Of a stretch of 64,000 nt of DNA, positions 27,741-35,958 are shown one piece after another. How positions within the stretch are numbered: the stretch's first letter is position 1; each line of letters starts with the position of its first letter. Made by a program: the position numbers and the translations under genes. Below the pieces are notes generated by a model. It did no database searches, was not told where the DNA came from, and saw nothing but the letters and a program-made list of their open reading frames with translations. This DNA comes from Bifidobacterium aquikefiri (GTDB lineage: Bacteria; Actinomycetota; Actinomycetes; Actinomycetales; Bifidobacteriaceae), in NCBI RefSeq assembly GCF_002259795.1, contig NZ_MWXA01000006.1, positions 48,504 through 112,503 of the forward strand, read 5' to 3'.

Positions 27741-27855
27741 CCGAGTTTTGTTGCCTCATGTGGAAAATGGGCAGTCAGAATCGTTGAAATACCGTTAGAT
27801 TTTTGAGCTTTTATGCGATTCTTCTCATAATCGGCCACAAAATTCACATTCTCGT
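27741..27855. repeat. ~110-bp inverted-repeat element, copy 1 (imperfect)
   Basis: The left end CCGAGTTTTGTTGCC is at 27741-27755 and the right end GGCCACAAAATTCACATTCTCG at about 27833-27854. This is the least perfect of four copies (others at 32964, 46389 and 61880). It sits directly after upp. Confidence 0.5.
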
Positions 27856-27868
27856 TTTGGAAATAACT

Positions 27869-27912
27869 GTTGGGGTGTGTTTTCGCAAGCTTTTTCGAAA
27901 ACACACCCCAAC
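27869..27912. terminator. 17-bp perfect hairpin between convergent upp and importer operon
   Basis: GTTGGGGTGTGTTTTCG (27869-27885) pairs perfectly with its complement at 27896-27912 around a 10-nt loop rich in T. No T-run follows either arm, so it may be a bidirectional termination or processing structure rather than a standard terminator. Confidence 0.5.
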
Positions 27913-28011
27913 TTCATGTTCCAACTCACAGCGCACATCAACACATGAGAACAAACCAACACACATATGAACTTCTTGCCCAATCAGCGAGTGAGAAGTT
28001 CACAGTTTCAA

Positions 28012-29370
28012 CTACTCAACAGAGCTGTTGTAATCCTGCACGTCGGATTGCAGCCCCTTGACCTCTGATGTCAATGCCGTTTTGGCATCTGCACCCGCGA
28101 AGACCTTCTCGATGCCATCCTCAACGGCCTTGCGAGCCTGTGGCATCACACCTGCCGAGCAGCCCTGCGTTGCAGCTGTCAGCTTGGTGCTTTCGAGCTG
28201 CTTCACGGCAACATCAAACTGTGGATATTGCTTTCTCCATGCCTTGTCGGTCTCTGTATTCAGGGCCTTCTTTGAAGTTGGGAAGTAACCGGTGCCAGTG
28301 TGCCACGTTGCCTGATTCTCCGGCTCGGAGAGGAACTTGATGAACTTCCAGGCGGCCTCCTGCTGGGCAGAGGAATGGCCAAGCTTGGAGATCCAGAGTG
28401 AGGCTCCTCCGATGATTGGGCCAGAATTGTTCTTCTTGATCTTTGGATAGTTGCCTACGCCAACCTCGAAGCCCTTGGTCTTTGCAGCGGCCATGATGCC
28501 GCTCAAACCCGCCGTGGATTCGAAGGTGATGCCCACCTTTCCTGACTCGAATGCACTGTCTGCATCGTCGGTATCCGTGCCGGTGTTGCCCGAGATACCG
28601 GAATCAATCATGCCCTTCCACCAAGTGAGGAATGTCGTCGCCGAGGAATTGTTGAAAGTGAAATCATCCGCACGTTTCGAACCTCTTCCGTTCTGAGGCG
28701 AGCAATAGAGCTGGCCATTCGCAGCGATCTCCTGCTCGACGAACCAGCCATACACAGCTGCATTGAATCCGTATTGTGCGGGGCCACCATTCTTCTGCGA
28801 AAGCTTCTCGGCATCAGCCTTGACCTCTGCAAGCGTCGTCGGTGCCTTGTCTGGATCGAGTCCGGCTTGCCTGAACATGGTCTTGTTGTAGTAGATCACC
28901 GGCATGGAAGAATTGAATGGCATGGAATAGAGTTTGCCGTCAACCTTGTAATATCCTGCGACGTTCGGCTGCAAGTCAGACACATCATAATTATCTGCAT
29001 CAATGAAGTTCTGCATCGGAGTGACGGTGCCTGAATCCATCATGAATCGAGAGCCGACATCGTAGACTTGCATCAAGGTTGGAGTGGATTTGGATTGCAC
29101 TGCTGACTTGTATTTAGTAATCGCATCATCGTACGCACCCTGGTAGAGGGCCTTGACGGTGATCTTGTCCTTGTTGGTCTTGTTGAACTTTGCAATGAGC
29201 TTGTCAAGCACCTGTCCGTTCGTTCCTGACATCGAATGCCAGAAGGTGACCGTCTGCGGACCTGCATTCTTGGTTGCAGTCCCTGCAGCGCTTGCAGAGC
29301 CACACCCTGCGCTGATGAGCGTTCCGAGGACTGCAACCACAGCCAACGCTGTTTTGAATCCATTTTTCAT
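28012..29370 (-). CDS. CUT1 ABC importer substrate-binding lipoprotein (UgpB-like)
   Basis: A 452-residue secreted binding protein. The signal peptide ends in a lipobox with the modified cysteine at residue 23 (LISAGCGS), so it is membrane-anchored on the outside. The mature part is a family-1 solute-binding protein: VTFWHSMSGTNGQVLDKLIAKFNK, YSMPFNSSMPVIYYNKTMF, FESTAGLSGIMAAAKTKGFEVGVGNYP, FIKFLSEPENQATWHTGTGYFPTS. The WHSM start and the WHTGTGYFPTS block resemble glycerol-3-phosphate binding proteins more than maltose binders. AAGGAGAAGGAA before 29370 fixes the start. Two permease genes follow upstream on the same strand but no ATPase. Confidence 0.88.
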   Translation of the reverse strand: MKNGFKTALAVVAVLGTLISAGCGSASAAGTATKNAGPQTVTFWHSMSGTNGQVLDKLIAKFNKTNKDKITVKALYQGAYDDAITKYKSAVQSKSTPTLMQVYDVGSRFMMDSGTVTPMQNFIDADNYDVSDLQPNVAGYYKVDGKLYSMPFNSSMPVIYYNKTMFRQAGLDPDKAPTTLAEVKADAEKLSQKNGGPAQYGFNAAVYGWFVEQEIAANGQLYCSPQNGRGSKRADDFTFNNSSATTFLTWWKGMIDSGISGNTGTDTDDADSAFESGKVGITFESTAGLSGIMAAAKTKGFEVGVGNYPKIKKNNSGPIIGGASLWISKLGHSSAQQEAAWKFIKFLSEPENQATWHTGTGYFPTSKKALNTETDKAWRKQYPQFDVAVKQLESTKLTAATQGCSAGVMPQARKAVEDGIEKVFAGADAKTALTSEVKGLQSDVQDYNSSVE

Positions 29371-29447
29371 TTCCTTCTCCTTGTTTTTTATTGCGGAAAA
29401 ATCCTGATTGATATCGTTGCTGAACTCGCTGCGCACGGCGAATTGTG

Positions 29448-30284
29448 TCATCGACTCGACCCCGCGGTGAGTCCGCGGACGATCTGACGCTGGCAGAGCG
29501 CGACGATGATAACGGTTGGTACCACTGCCATGACCGCCCCAGCCATGGTGAGTCCTGGATTGAAATCGTCGGGCGACTGCAACTGCGTTATGCCAATCTG
29601 AATGGTCTGCATCTGCGGTGTCTCCGCCACAAGCAGCGGCCATAGAAAGCCATTCCAGTGAGTCAGGAAGGTATAGATTGCGAGCGAAGCGGCGGCTGGC
29701 CTACTCAGTGGCAACACAATCGACCACAGAATTCGCAAGTGGGAACAGCCATCCAGTCGAGCTGCCTCAACAAGTTCCATGGGGAACTGCCTGAGGAAGG
29801 TATACATCATGAAAATCCCGAATCCGCTGGCCAGGTATGGCAACACCAAGGCTATGAATGAGTTGCGCAGGCCAAGCGAGGCAATCGTCAGATAGTTGGG
29901 AATGATGATTGCCTCTCCAGGAATCATCATGGTACCGAGAAACAGCGCGAACCAGATCTTTGCACCCCGAACCCGCATGATCGCGAGCGCATATCCCGCG
30001 AGAAGCGAAGTGAGAATCTGAGAGAAAGTTATCGCCAAGGTTGACCCGAACGAGTTCAGATATTGTCTGCCGAGCGGAATCAGATGCACCGCCGTCACGA
30101 TATTCGACCATGTGAGTCCATGTTCTGGCCATATTCGTGGAGGGCTGCTCACAATATCGGCATTCTTCATCAGCGAGCCCATGAAAGAGTAATACACGGG
30201 GAACGCCACGATACAGGCGAGCAGCAATAGTATCAGAATGCCGAATGTGCGCTTGACGAGGATCGAGACTCGATTGAGATTCAT
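29448..30284 (-). CDS. CUT1 ABC importer permease (UgpE/MalG type)
   Basis: A 278-residue inner-membrane permease with six predicted membrane segments. The cytoplasmic EAA loop, which contacts the ATPase, reads EAARLDGCSHLRILWSIVLPLSRP near residue 190. The N-terminal segment is ILILLLLACIVAFPVYYSFMGSL. The start overlaps the stop of the partner permease by an ATGA. It pairs with the gene at 30281 to form the transmembrane channel of the importer. The specificity is inferred from the binding protein and the nearby glycerophosphodiesterase gene. Confidence 0.92.
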   Translation of the reverse strand: MNLNRVSILVKRTFGILILLLLACIVAFPVYYSFMGSLMKNADIVSSPPRIWPEHGLTWSNIVTAVHLIPLGRQYLNSFGSTLAITFSQILTSLLAGYALAIMRVRGAKIWFALFLGTMMIPGEAIIIPNYLTIASLGLRNSFIALVLPYLASGFGIFMMYTFLRQFPMELVEAARLDGCSHLRILWSIVLPLSRPAAASLAIYTFLTHWNGFLWPLLVAETPQMQTIQIGITQLQSPDDFNPGLTMAGAVMAVVPTVIIVALCQRQIVRGLTAGSSR

Positions 30285-31264
30285 GCCACATCAACCTTTC
30301 TGCCCATGCCACCAAATTGGATGATCGTGATGATGGCGACCACCAGAATCAGCACAAGCGCCTCGGCTGATGCATAACCGAAGTTGGAGTTATTGTTTGC
30401 AAACCCGTGAAGATAGATGTCATAGACAAGCGTGGTACTTGAGGATGCCGGGCCACCCTTGGTCAGCACATGAATCTGACCGAAGCTTTCGAGGGACTGG
30501 ATGGTGCCCGTGACGATCAGGAAGAACAGCTGGGGGCGGATCAGCGGAATCATGATGTAATGCTGAAGACGCAGACCAGAGGCACCGTCAAGCCGAGCTG
30601 CCTCGACAATATCTTCGGGAACGGAACCAAGCCCCGCGAGCAGGACGAGGATGTTATATCCGATGTTCATCCAGACGGTGGTGAGTGCAATGGACAGCAA
30701 GGCGAAGCGTTGATCCGTCAACCAGCCAACTCCTGAACCGCCGAACTGCTTGATGACTTCGTTGAAGAGTCCCGTCGCTGGATTGAAGAACGCAGAGAAG
30801 ACGATTGAGGCTGCTGAGACCGAATACGCAAAGGGAAGCGCGAACACCGTGCGAAATACTCGATTGACCAGTGATTCACGATTCAGCATGAGTGAAATCA
30901 CCAGGGAAATGGCTATCGTAGGAACGACCGTATATAGGGCAAAGAGCGCGGTGTTAATGAGAATCTTGACAAAATCAGGGTTGGTGAACAACCTCACGAA
31001 ATTGCGCACACCAACGAATGTGTCAGCACTGCCGAAGAGATCCGTTCCTGAGAGCGAAAGTCTCAAAGTCTGGAACAGCGGATATGCCACAAAGATGCAA
31101 AACACGATGCTTGCTGGAAGAAAATACCAGTACTGTGTGATTGGCGTTCGTTGCGACCTGCGCTGTGTCTGAGACCTATGCGGTGGCTCTGGCTTCTCGA
31201 CTGGTATCTGCTGGCTGCGAATACTGCTATTCTGACCTGCTGACTGCGGTGCTGAGGTCGACAT
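30281..31264 (-). CDS. CUT1 ABC importer permease (UgpA/MalF type)
   Basis: A 327-residue permease with a ~45-residue basic, Gln/Arg-rich cytoplasmic N-terminus before the first of six membrane segments (YWYFLPASIVFCIFVAYPLFQTL). The EAA loop reads EAARLDGASGLRLQHYIMIPLIRP. It is the first gene of the importer operon, preceded by GGAAGGG and by a perfect palindrome at 31285-31299. The order is permease, permease, binding protein. As often for actinobacterial CUT1 systems, the ATPase gene is absent and a shared MsiK-type ATPase elsewhere could serve. Confidence 0.92.
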   Translation of the reverse strand: MSTSAPQSAGQNSSIRSQQIPVEKPEPPHRSQTQRRSQRTPITQYWYFLPASIVFCIFVAYPLFQTLRLSLSGTDLFGSADTFVGVRNFVRLFTNPDFVKILINTALFALYTVVPTIAISLVISLMLNRESLVNRVFRTVFALPFAYSVSAASIVFSAFFNPATGLFNEVIKQFGGSGVGWLTDQRFALLSIALTTVWMNIGYNILVLLAGLGSVPEDIVEAARLDGASGLRLQHYIMIPLIRPQLFFLIVTGTIQSLESFGQIHVLTKGGPASSSTTLVYDIYLHGFANNNSNFGYASAEALVLILVVAIITIIQFGGMGRKVDVA

Positions 31265-31284
31265 GCATACCCTTCCATCTTGCT

Positions 31285-31299
31285 GTTTCCATGGGAAAC
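31285..31299. promoter_or_regulatory. Palindromic operator candidate before the importer operon
   Basis: GTTTCCATGGGAAAC is a symmetric palindrome with 6-bp arms, 20-35 bp before the first permease start. Size and position fit a LacI-family or similar repressor site controlling a sugar or polyol importer. No regulator gene is adjacent. Confidence 0.5.
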
Positions 31300-31407
31300 G
31301 GATTCTGGACGAGAACGGAACTACTCATGTTTCTTCCGAACCCATATCTGTAGTAACAGTTATGGATGGTCGGCATGGTCGATGTCAGCAAGCATTCATG
31401 TTGAATT

Positions 31408-31483
31408 CATGATGAGGTCACAGTGAGGCCACGGCTAGGTCACTTGAGGCCACTTGAGGCCACGGCTAGATCACAGTGAGGTT
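31408..31483. repeat. Short interspersed direct repeats
   Basis: The units TTGAGGCCAC and GAGGCCACGGCTAG recur in overlapping fashion, bounded by TCACAGTGAGG at both ends. This gives a ~75-bp simple repeat tract in the gap between the importer operon and the glycerophosphodiesterase. No gene is present in 31300-31725. Confidence 0.55.
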
Positions 31484-31500
31484 ATGTTGGGGACAGATGT

Positions 31501-31576
31501 TGTGCGCGTTGTGCTTTGTAAGTCGCTTTTCACTTGAATTTGCTCGAAAAATGACTTCCCAAGCGCAACACGCGCA
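31501..31576. repeat. Large hairpin, second copy of the GTTGTGCTTTGGAAGTCG family
   Basis: GTTGTGCTTTGTAAGTC near 31509 pairs imperfectly with GACTTCCCAAGCGCAAC near 31553-31569, extended by GCGCG arms. Two GTGCCTATAACC-like ends follow at 31609 and 31629 as a direct repeat (CACTTTTGT[G/A]CCTATAACC). Sequence matches the hairpin at 21762-21837. Confidence 0.55.
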
Positions 31577-31725
31577 ATATTCACCTGGTAACGAGCGGAC
31601 ACACTTTTGTGCCTATAACCCCACTTTTGTACCTATAACCGCCCACGGTCTAGCCCTGGGCGGTTCCCAGGAAATGGCAGTGATGATGCCGGATACAATG
31701 AAAATCAGCCAGCGATCTGGTACTT

Positions 31726-32805
31726 CTATGCTTCGGGAACGAAGGCTTCGAATATGAATCTATCAAAATTCGGAGCTGATTCTTCCAGTTCTTCCTCACT
31801 CCGGATTGTCCACGAAACAGGAATGGCTCCGAGCTTAACTGCGGCTTTGAGCTGGAATGAATCGCCACCCTGCCAATCATACGCAATGAAGTCGGGACGT
31901 CCCTTCCAATTCAGCAGCAACTTGGCGAGCAGCCACTGCTTGCCGTCAACAACACTCTTGATCGGACGCCCCAACTCGCTGGAGAGCTGACCGCGGCATA
32001 CTTGCGGATCGTTGTTGCGATACCATTCAACGGCTTCAGGGTGGAAGGACTCAATGACATAGGGCCCTCGATAATCCTCAAGGATTTCGTGTCCGGCTTC
32101 CATCAACGGCTCGTCGAATGCCTCACCCATCTTGTATTCGATGATCAGCGGAACACGCCCGTCAACGAGCTCGAGCACATCCGTAAACAGCGGAACATGC
32201 TGGAAGTCCTCATGACTGATGCCAGTCGGCTCATCCCTTATTCCAGCATCATCTTCAATCGGAATCGCCTTGGCATCCCCCGGCTTGGCTGGTGCCGGAA
32301 AGAGAGGAATCTCACACAATTCCCTGTAGGTCAAATCTGCGACCTGCGCATCTACTCCGGTCACTCGCCGGATGTTGGCATCATGAACCACAACAACTCG
32401 TCCATCTCGAGTCAGCTGCAGATCGAGTTCAATGCCATATCCAGCCTCGCATGCTGCTGCGAATGCTGCAAGTGAGTTCTCTGGCGCAATGGGAAAGTCG
32501 GAGCTTTCATTGCCAAATCCAGCCTTGGCGGCCATGGAGCGCGCGAGGCCGATATAGGCGCCGCTGGTTGGTGCATATTTTGTCGTCAATCCTGAACCTG
32601 CATCATGCAAACCTCGGTGCGCATATGGAATATCTGGAATGATGTCGTCATCGCGGTACTGTGAACCTGAGCCGAAGGAACCAGGTATTGAAGAAACATA
32701 TGCATCTTTTCGGCCTTGTGCGTTGCGAGGCATCCAAGCCCAGACCGCTGCCCCAGAGGCAGCGCCTAGCAGAGCCAAGGACTTCGCTATTTTCGAAAAC
32801 CCCAT
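31726..32805 (-). CDS. Membrane-anchored glycerophosphodiester phosphodiesterase
   Basis: A 359-residue GDPD-family enzyme that cleaves glycerophosphodiesters to glycerol 3-phosphate and an alcohol. The N-terminus carries one hydrophobic segment (KSLALLGAASGAAVWAWMP), so the protein is probably membrane-bound, facing outward. The TIM barrel begins at IPYAHRGLHD (about residue 60). It contains APENSLAAF, GIELDLQLTRDGRVVVVHD with catalytic Glu and Asp, and C-terminal VSWTIRSEEEL. An insertion of about 35 residues follows the HRG motif. GGGAG lies before the start. Its place beside the importer at 28-31 kb suggests that its product is imported, which is inference. Confidence 0.92.
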   Translation of the reverse strand: MGFSKIAKSLALLGAASGAAVWAWMPRNAQGRKDAYVSSIPGSFGSGSQYRDDDIIPDIPYAHRGLHDAGSGLTTKYAPTSGAYIGLARSMAAKAGFGNESSDFPIAPENSLAAFAAACEAGYGIELDLQLTRDGRVVVVHDANIRRVTGVDAQVADLTYRELCEIPLFPAPAKPGDAKAIPIEDDAGIRDEPTGISHEDFQHVPLFTDVLELVDGRVPLIIEYKMGEAFDEPLMEAGHEILEDYRGPYVIESFHPEAVEWYRNNDPQVCRGQLSSELGRPIKSVVDGKQWLLAKLLLNWKGRPDFIAYDWQGGDSFQLKAAVKLGAIPVSWTIRSEEELEESAPNFDRFIFEAFVPEA

Positions 32806-32963
32806 TTTCTCAACTCCCCTTTCAAACAGATTCGATGGTCAGTAAGCAGAACCGTAAGCTTCATGCCACTGTCAGACACCAATCATACTGGTGTGACCGT
32901 TGTCAACCTACGATGCTGACTCTGAGTGTCAATGGGAAGTGAAAATGGAGGCAGCATTCACGC

Positions 32964-33078
32964 GATTGTGAGTGTTGTGGCAATTACACAGTATCGAAGC
33001 TCAAATTCTTGAAATTTGGAATGGAAACAAGCCAAAAACTCGCCCTACTACTGTGCAATTGCCACAACACTCACAATC
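32964..33078. repeat. ~110-bp inverted-repeat element, copy 2 (most perfect)
   Basis: Arms of 22 perfect base pairs start at GATTGTGAGTGTTGTGGC (32964) and end at the matching complement (33078). After one mismatch the pairing continues seven more bases (CACAGTA/TACTGTG), for about 30 bp in total. The middle ~55 bp contains AAGCCAAAAA, shared with copies 3 and 4. It lies between the glutamate-type permease gene gluD and the glycerophosphodiesterase. Confidence 0.7.
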
Positions 33079-33086
33079 TCGATTCA

Positions 33087-33905
33087 TCAGACGCCAAATT
33101 TGACATTCTGACGGTGCGAAAGCCAGTTAGCACACTTCGAGATTGCATAGTTCACCAGCACATAGATGATGGAGACCACAAGATAGACCGGAACCAGGGA
33201 ATCAAAGTTGGCTATGATCACCTTTGCATTCACCATCAGCTCTGGATAGGTGACGACATAGCCGAACGTGGTGTCTTTCACCACGACGACGAGCTGCGCC
33301 ACCAACGCAGGAGTCACGATACGCATGGTCTGCGGCAAGATGATGTATCTAAAGTTCTGGGCACGCGTAAATCCGAGCGAAAGGCCGGCCTCCTTCTGTC
33401 CAAATGGCACAGCCGCAACGCCTGAGCGATATACCTCGGCAAGCACTGCAGACGCATAGGCCGAAGTCGGGATGACCACCATCCAATAGGTGCTGATATG
33501 CAAACCCAATTGAGCAGGCACCAGAAACATGAAATATATGAACAGCAGCGTCGGTGTTCCGCGCAGGAACTCAATAATCGTAGTGGCGAGCCAGCGAACC
33601 GGGGCGATCTTCGATATCCGGCCGAACATGAGTACCAGACCCATGATCAGCGAAATGATGCCAGATCCGATTGCCGCACGAATAGTGCCGACCAAGCCAG
33701 CGCCAATGAACTCCCAGACATTGAGCTGCGAAAAAAAGTACCAGTACTGTGGTTCGAGCTGACCCTTGGTATAGAAGCGATACACAATCCAAACCCCAAG
33801 GGCGATGAGGGCCACGATGCTGATGATGGTTCCACACATGATTCTACGGCGTGCCTTGGGACCAGTTGCCTCGAAAAGAGCCGCCTCTGTTCTGCTCATC
33901 GCCAT
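33087..33905 (-). CDS. gluD: Amino-acid (glutamate-type) ABC importer permease
   Basis: A 272-residue His/Glu/Gln-type (HEAA) permease with about five membrane segments. The cytoplasmic loop EAGLSLGFTRAQNFRYIILPQTMR contacts the ATPase, and EFLRGTPTLLFIYFMFLVP is the family start of the transmembrane core. An N-terminal extension of ~70 residues precedes it, as in corynebacterial GluD. The start at 33905 has GAGGT upstream and overlaps the gluC stop by 10 bp. It forms a heterodimer with GluC. Expected substrate is glutamate or a related polar amino acid. Confidence 0.87.
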   Translation of the reverse strand: MAMSRTEAALFEATGPKARRRIMCGTIISIVALIALGVWIVYRFYTKGQLEPQYWYFFSQLNVWEFIGAGLVGTIRAAIGSGIISLIMGLVLMFGRISKIAPVRWLATTIIEFLRGTPTLLFIYFMFLVPAQLGLHISTYWMVVIPTSAYASAVLAEVYRSGVAAVPFGQKEAGLSLGFTRAQNFRYIILPQTMRIVTPALVAQLVVVVKDTTFGYVVTYPELMVNAKVIIANFDSLVPVYLVVSIIYVLVNYAISKCANWLSHRQNVKFGV

Positions 33906-34549
33906 AGTGCGTACCTCTTTTCAAGCCGACGTCCAACGAATGCGATGATCAGCCCCGTCAACACATAGAGAATAGACGCAAGGAAGAAGGTCACCACACC
34001 CATTGCCTCCTTATTGTTGATCTCTGTGACCAACCCGGTCAACTCCTCGTGAGCCAGCGGCACAAGAGAACCCGTTGATGAGCTGATGACCACAGAAATG
34101 AACAGCGTGACCATGGGCTGGATCACCGAGGAAAGCGCCTGGGGAAGAATGATGGAGGTCACGATTGTGGAGAAATTCAAACCAAGGGCACGCGCCGCCT
34201 GGATCTGCTGGGCATCAATGGTATTGATGCCGGTTCTGAGATTGTCGCAGGTGAAGGCGGAAGATACCAGTATCAATGAGATAATGACACACGGTTCATA
34301 GTCAATGACCAGCCCCAGATCCGGAAGTGCATAGACGATGAACACCAGCAAAGCCAGAACAGGAATGTTTCTAAATGTTTCGACATATATGTTGATCGCT
34401 TCGCGAAGTGGCGGGATAGGGCTGATTCGGCCGACTGTGAGCACTGTGCCAAGCAACAGCCCCAGTACGAATGCGATGCACGATATGCGCAGTGAAACAC
34501 CATAACTCGCAATAAACTGCCAACCGTAATCGCTAATCAGCTGTTTCAC
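33896..34549 (-). CDS. gluC: Amino-acid (glutamate-type) ABC importer permease
   Basis: A 217-residue permease of the same family. It has YGVSLRISCIAFVLGLLLGTVL and EAINIYVETFRNIPVLALLVFIVYALP, and an ATPase-contact loop in QAARALGLNFSTIVTSIILPQAL. The start is a GTG at 34549, preceded by GGGAGG at the right distance; an upstream ATG at 34591 lacks such a site. It follows gluB after a hairpin and overlaps gluD, so the order is gluB-gluC-gluD as in corynebacteria, but without the gluA ATPase gene. Confidence 0.87.
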   Translation of the reverse strand: MKQLISDYGWQFIASYGVSLRISCIAFVLGLLLGTVLTVGRISPIPPLREAINIYVETFRNIPVLALLVFIVYALPDLGLVIDYEPCVIISLILVSSAFTCDNLRTGINTIDAQQIQAARALGLNFSTIVTSIILPQALSSVIQPMVTLFISVVISSSTGSLVPLAHEELTGLVTEINNKEAMGVVTFFLASILYVLTGLIIAFVGRRLEKRYALWR

Positions 34550-34668
34550 ATGTCCTCCCAAATGCAACCTGATGAAACATATCGTGTGCAAGATAATGTA
34601 CCCAAGCTACCACTCGGAAGTTGCAGCTTGGGTATTAACTATGTTAATTAGACAGAAATAGTGTCACA

Positions 34669-34702
34669 CCTGCATGATGCCTCGAAAGCAAGGCATCATG
34701 CA
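34669..34702 (-). terminator. Intercistronic hairpin between gluB and gluC
   Basis: TGCATGATGCCT and AGGCATCATGCA form a 12-bp perfect stem with a short loop, between the binding-protein gene and the permeases. No T-run follows on the minus strand. Such structures commonly stabilise or partly end transcripts so that the binding protein is made in excess. Confidence 0.6.
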
Positions 34703-34709
34703 CGAAGGA

Positions 34710-35684
34710 CTAATCGATTGTCGGAGGCGTTGGAACATCAGTCACGCCCGTACGATCACCGATCGTGACCTTCCAGAGCTTTGCCCAGGTACCGTCAGCT
34801 TCGATCTTCTTCAACCATGCATTGACGAACTTCGTCGCGTCAGAACCCTTTGGCAGACCGATGCCATAAGGATCCTTGTCGCCGAATGGCTTGCCGACAA
34901 TCTTGAAATCGTTGGGATTCTTCACGACATCACCGAGAAGAAGGCTCTCGTCGACAACATAGGCATCAATACGCCCCTGACGCAACGCCTGAGTGATTTC
35001 AGTATCGGTCTGGAACTGTTCGACACTTGCCTTCGGAGCGTTCTTTGCAACAATATCCGCACCGGTCGAACCCTCCTGAACGCCAACCTTCTTGCCTTCC
35101 AGATCCTTCACACTCTTGATGTCGGAATTGCTCTTCTTGACCAGAATGCCAGTCTGAGACACATAGTACGGGCCAGCAAAATCAACTTTCTGCTTGCGTT
35201 CACTGGTGATGGAGTAGGTCGCGAACACGGAATTCACCGTGCCATTTTGCAACACGCTCTCACGCGTCGAGGAATCAACCACAGTCAGTTGGGTATTCGC
35301 CTTGCCGATGATGTACTTGGCAAGGAGCTGAGAAAGACCCGCATCGAATCCGCGAACCTTGTTGTCGCTTGTGGACTGCAACGAAAACAGCGTTGATGTC
35401 TTCGTTCCGCCGACCTTGAGAACTCCAGCCTTCTTCACAGCTGCCGCCCAGGTGTTTGCATCTACCGTTGAAGAATCAGCTGTGGTACCGGAGTCGATAA
35501 TCTTTGTGTACGCGCTTACATCAATATCTGGATTGACGGAAGTGCTTGAGCTGCTTCCGCTTGCCGTTGATGCAGTCGGCGCTTCGCCGCAGCCCGCAAG
35601 TAGCATTGAGGCGGCAGCAAGAATGGCTGCACCGGCAACATATGCTTTGCGATAGGAACGCATGCGCTTTCCTGTGAGTGACAT
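34710..35684 (-). CDS. gluB: Amino-acid (glutamate-type) ABC importer binding lipoprotein
   Basis: A 324-residue family-3 solute-binding lipoprotein. The signal peptide ends at AAASMLLAGCG, with the lipid-modified cysteine at residue 32. A ~40-residue Ser/Thr-rich linker follows. The binding domain contains VLKVGGTKTSTLFS, GFDAGLSQLLAKYIIG, NSVFATYSITSERKQKVDFAGPYYVS and KVGVQEGSTGADIV. AAGGAG before the ATG at 35684 sets the start. A good promoter lies about 150 bp upstream. The best match in style is glutamate-binding GluB of corynebacteria. No ATPase gene is nearby. Confidence 0.88.
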   Translation of the reverse strand: MSLTGKRMRSYRKAYVAGAAILAAASMLLAGCGEAPTASTASGSSSSTSVNPDIDVSAYTKIIDSGTTADSSTVDANTWAAAVKKAGVLKVGGTKTSTLFSLQSTSDNKVRGFDAGLSQLLAKYIIGKANTQLTVVDSSTRESVLQNGTVNSVFATYSITSERKQKVDFAGPYYVSQTGILVKKSNSDIKSVKDLEGKKVGVQEGSTGADIVAKNAPKASVEQFQTDTEITQALRQGRIDAYVVDESLLLGDVVKNPNDFKIVGKPFGDKDPYGIGLPKGSDATKFVNAWLKKIEADGTWAKLWKVTIGDRTGVTDVPTPPTID

Positions 35685-35833
35685 GATCGATCTCCTTCTT
35701 CTAGATCCGAATGCGGGGTCAGGCTCCACAGCATGTGGAGCGAACTCACTCCCGACTCGGCTCAATTACAGACTTTAATGTAACCGAAGAAATGAGAATC
35801 TGTGTAACTTTGACTATAATTTTTCCGTGTAGC

Positions 35834-35862
35834 GTTATAGCAATCTTTTGTAGCAAACTCAA
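35834..35862 (-). promoter_or_regulatory. Promoter of the gluBCD operon
   Basis: Minus-strand TTGAGT (35857-35862) and TATAAC (35834-35839) with the ideal 17-bp spacing. The predicted leader to gluB is about 140 nt. Confidence 0.6.
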
Positions 35863-35958
35863 GATTGGCTTCATATCAGGGTTAATGAGAGCTTTATTAT
35901 CTTGCAATCCGAAAGATACGGCGAAGCGTCGTCGAGACGACACGCATGATCCGTCATC

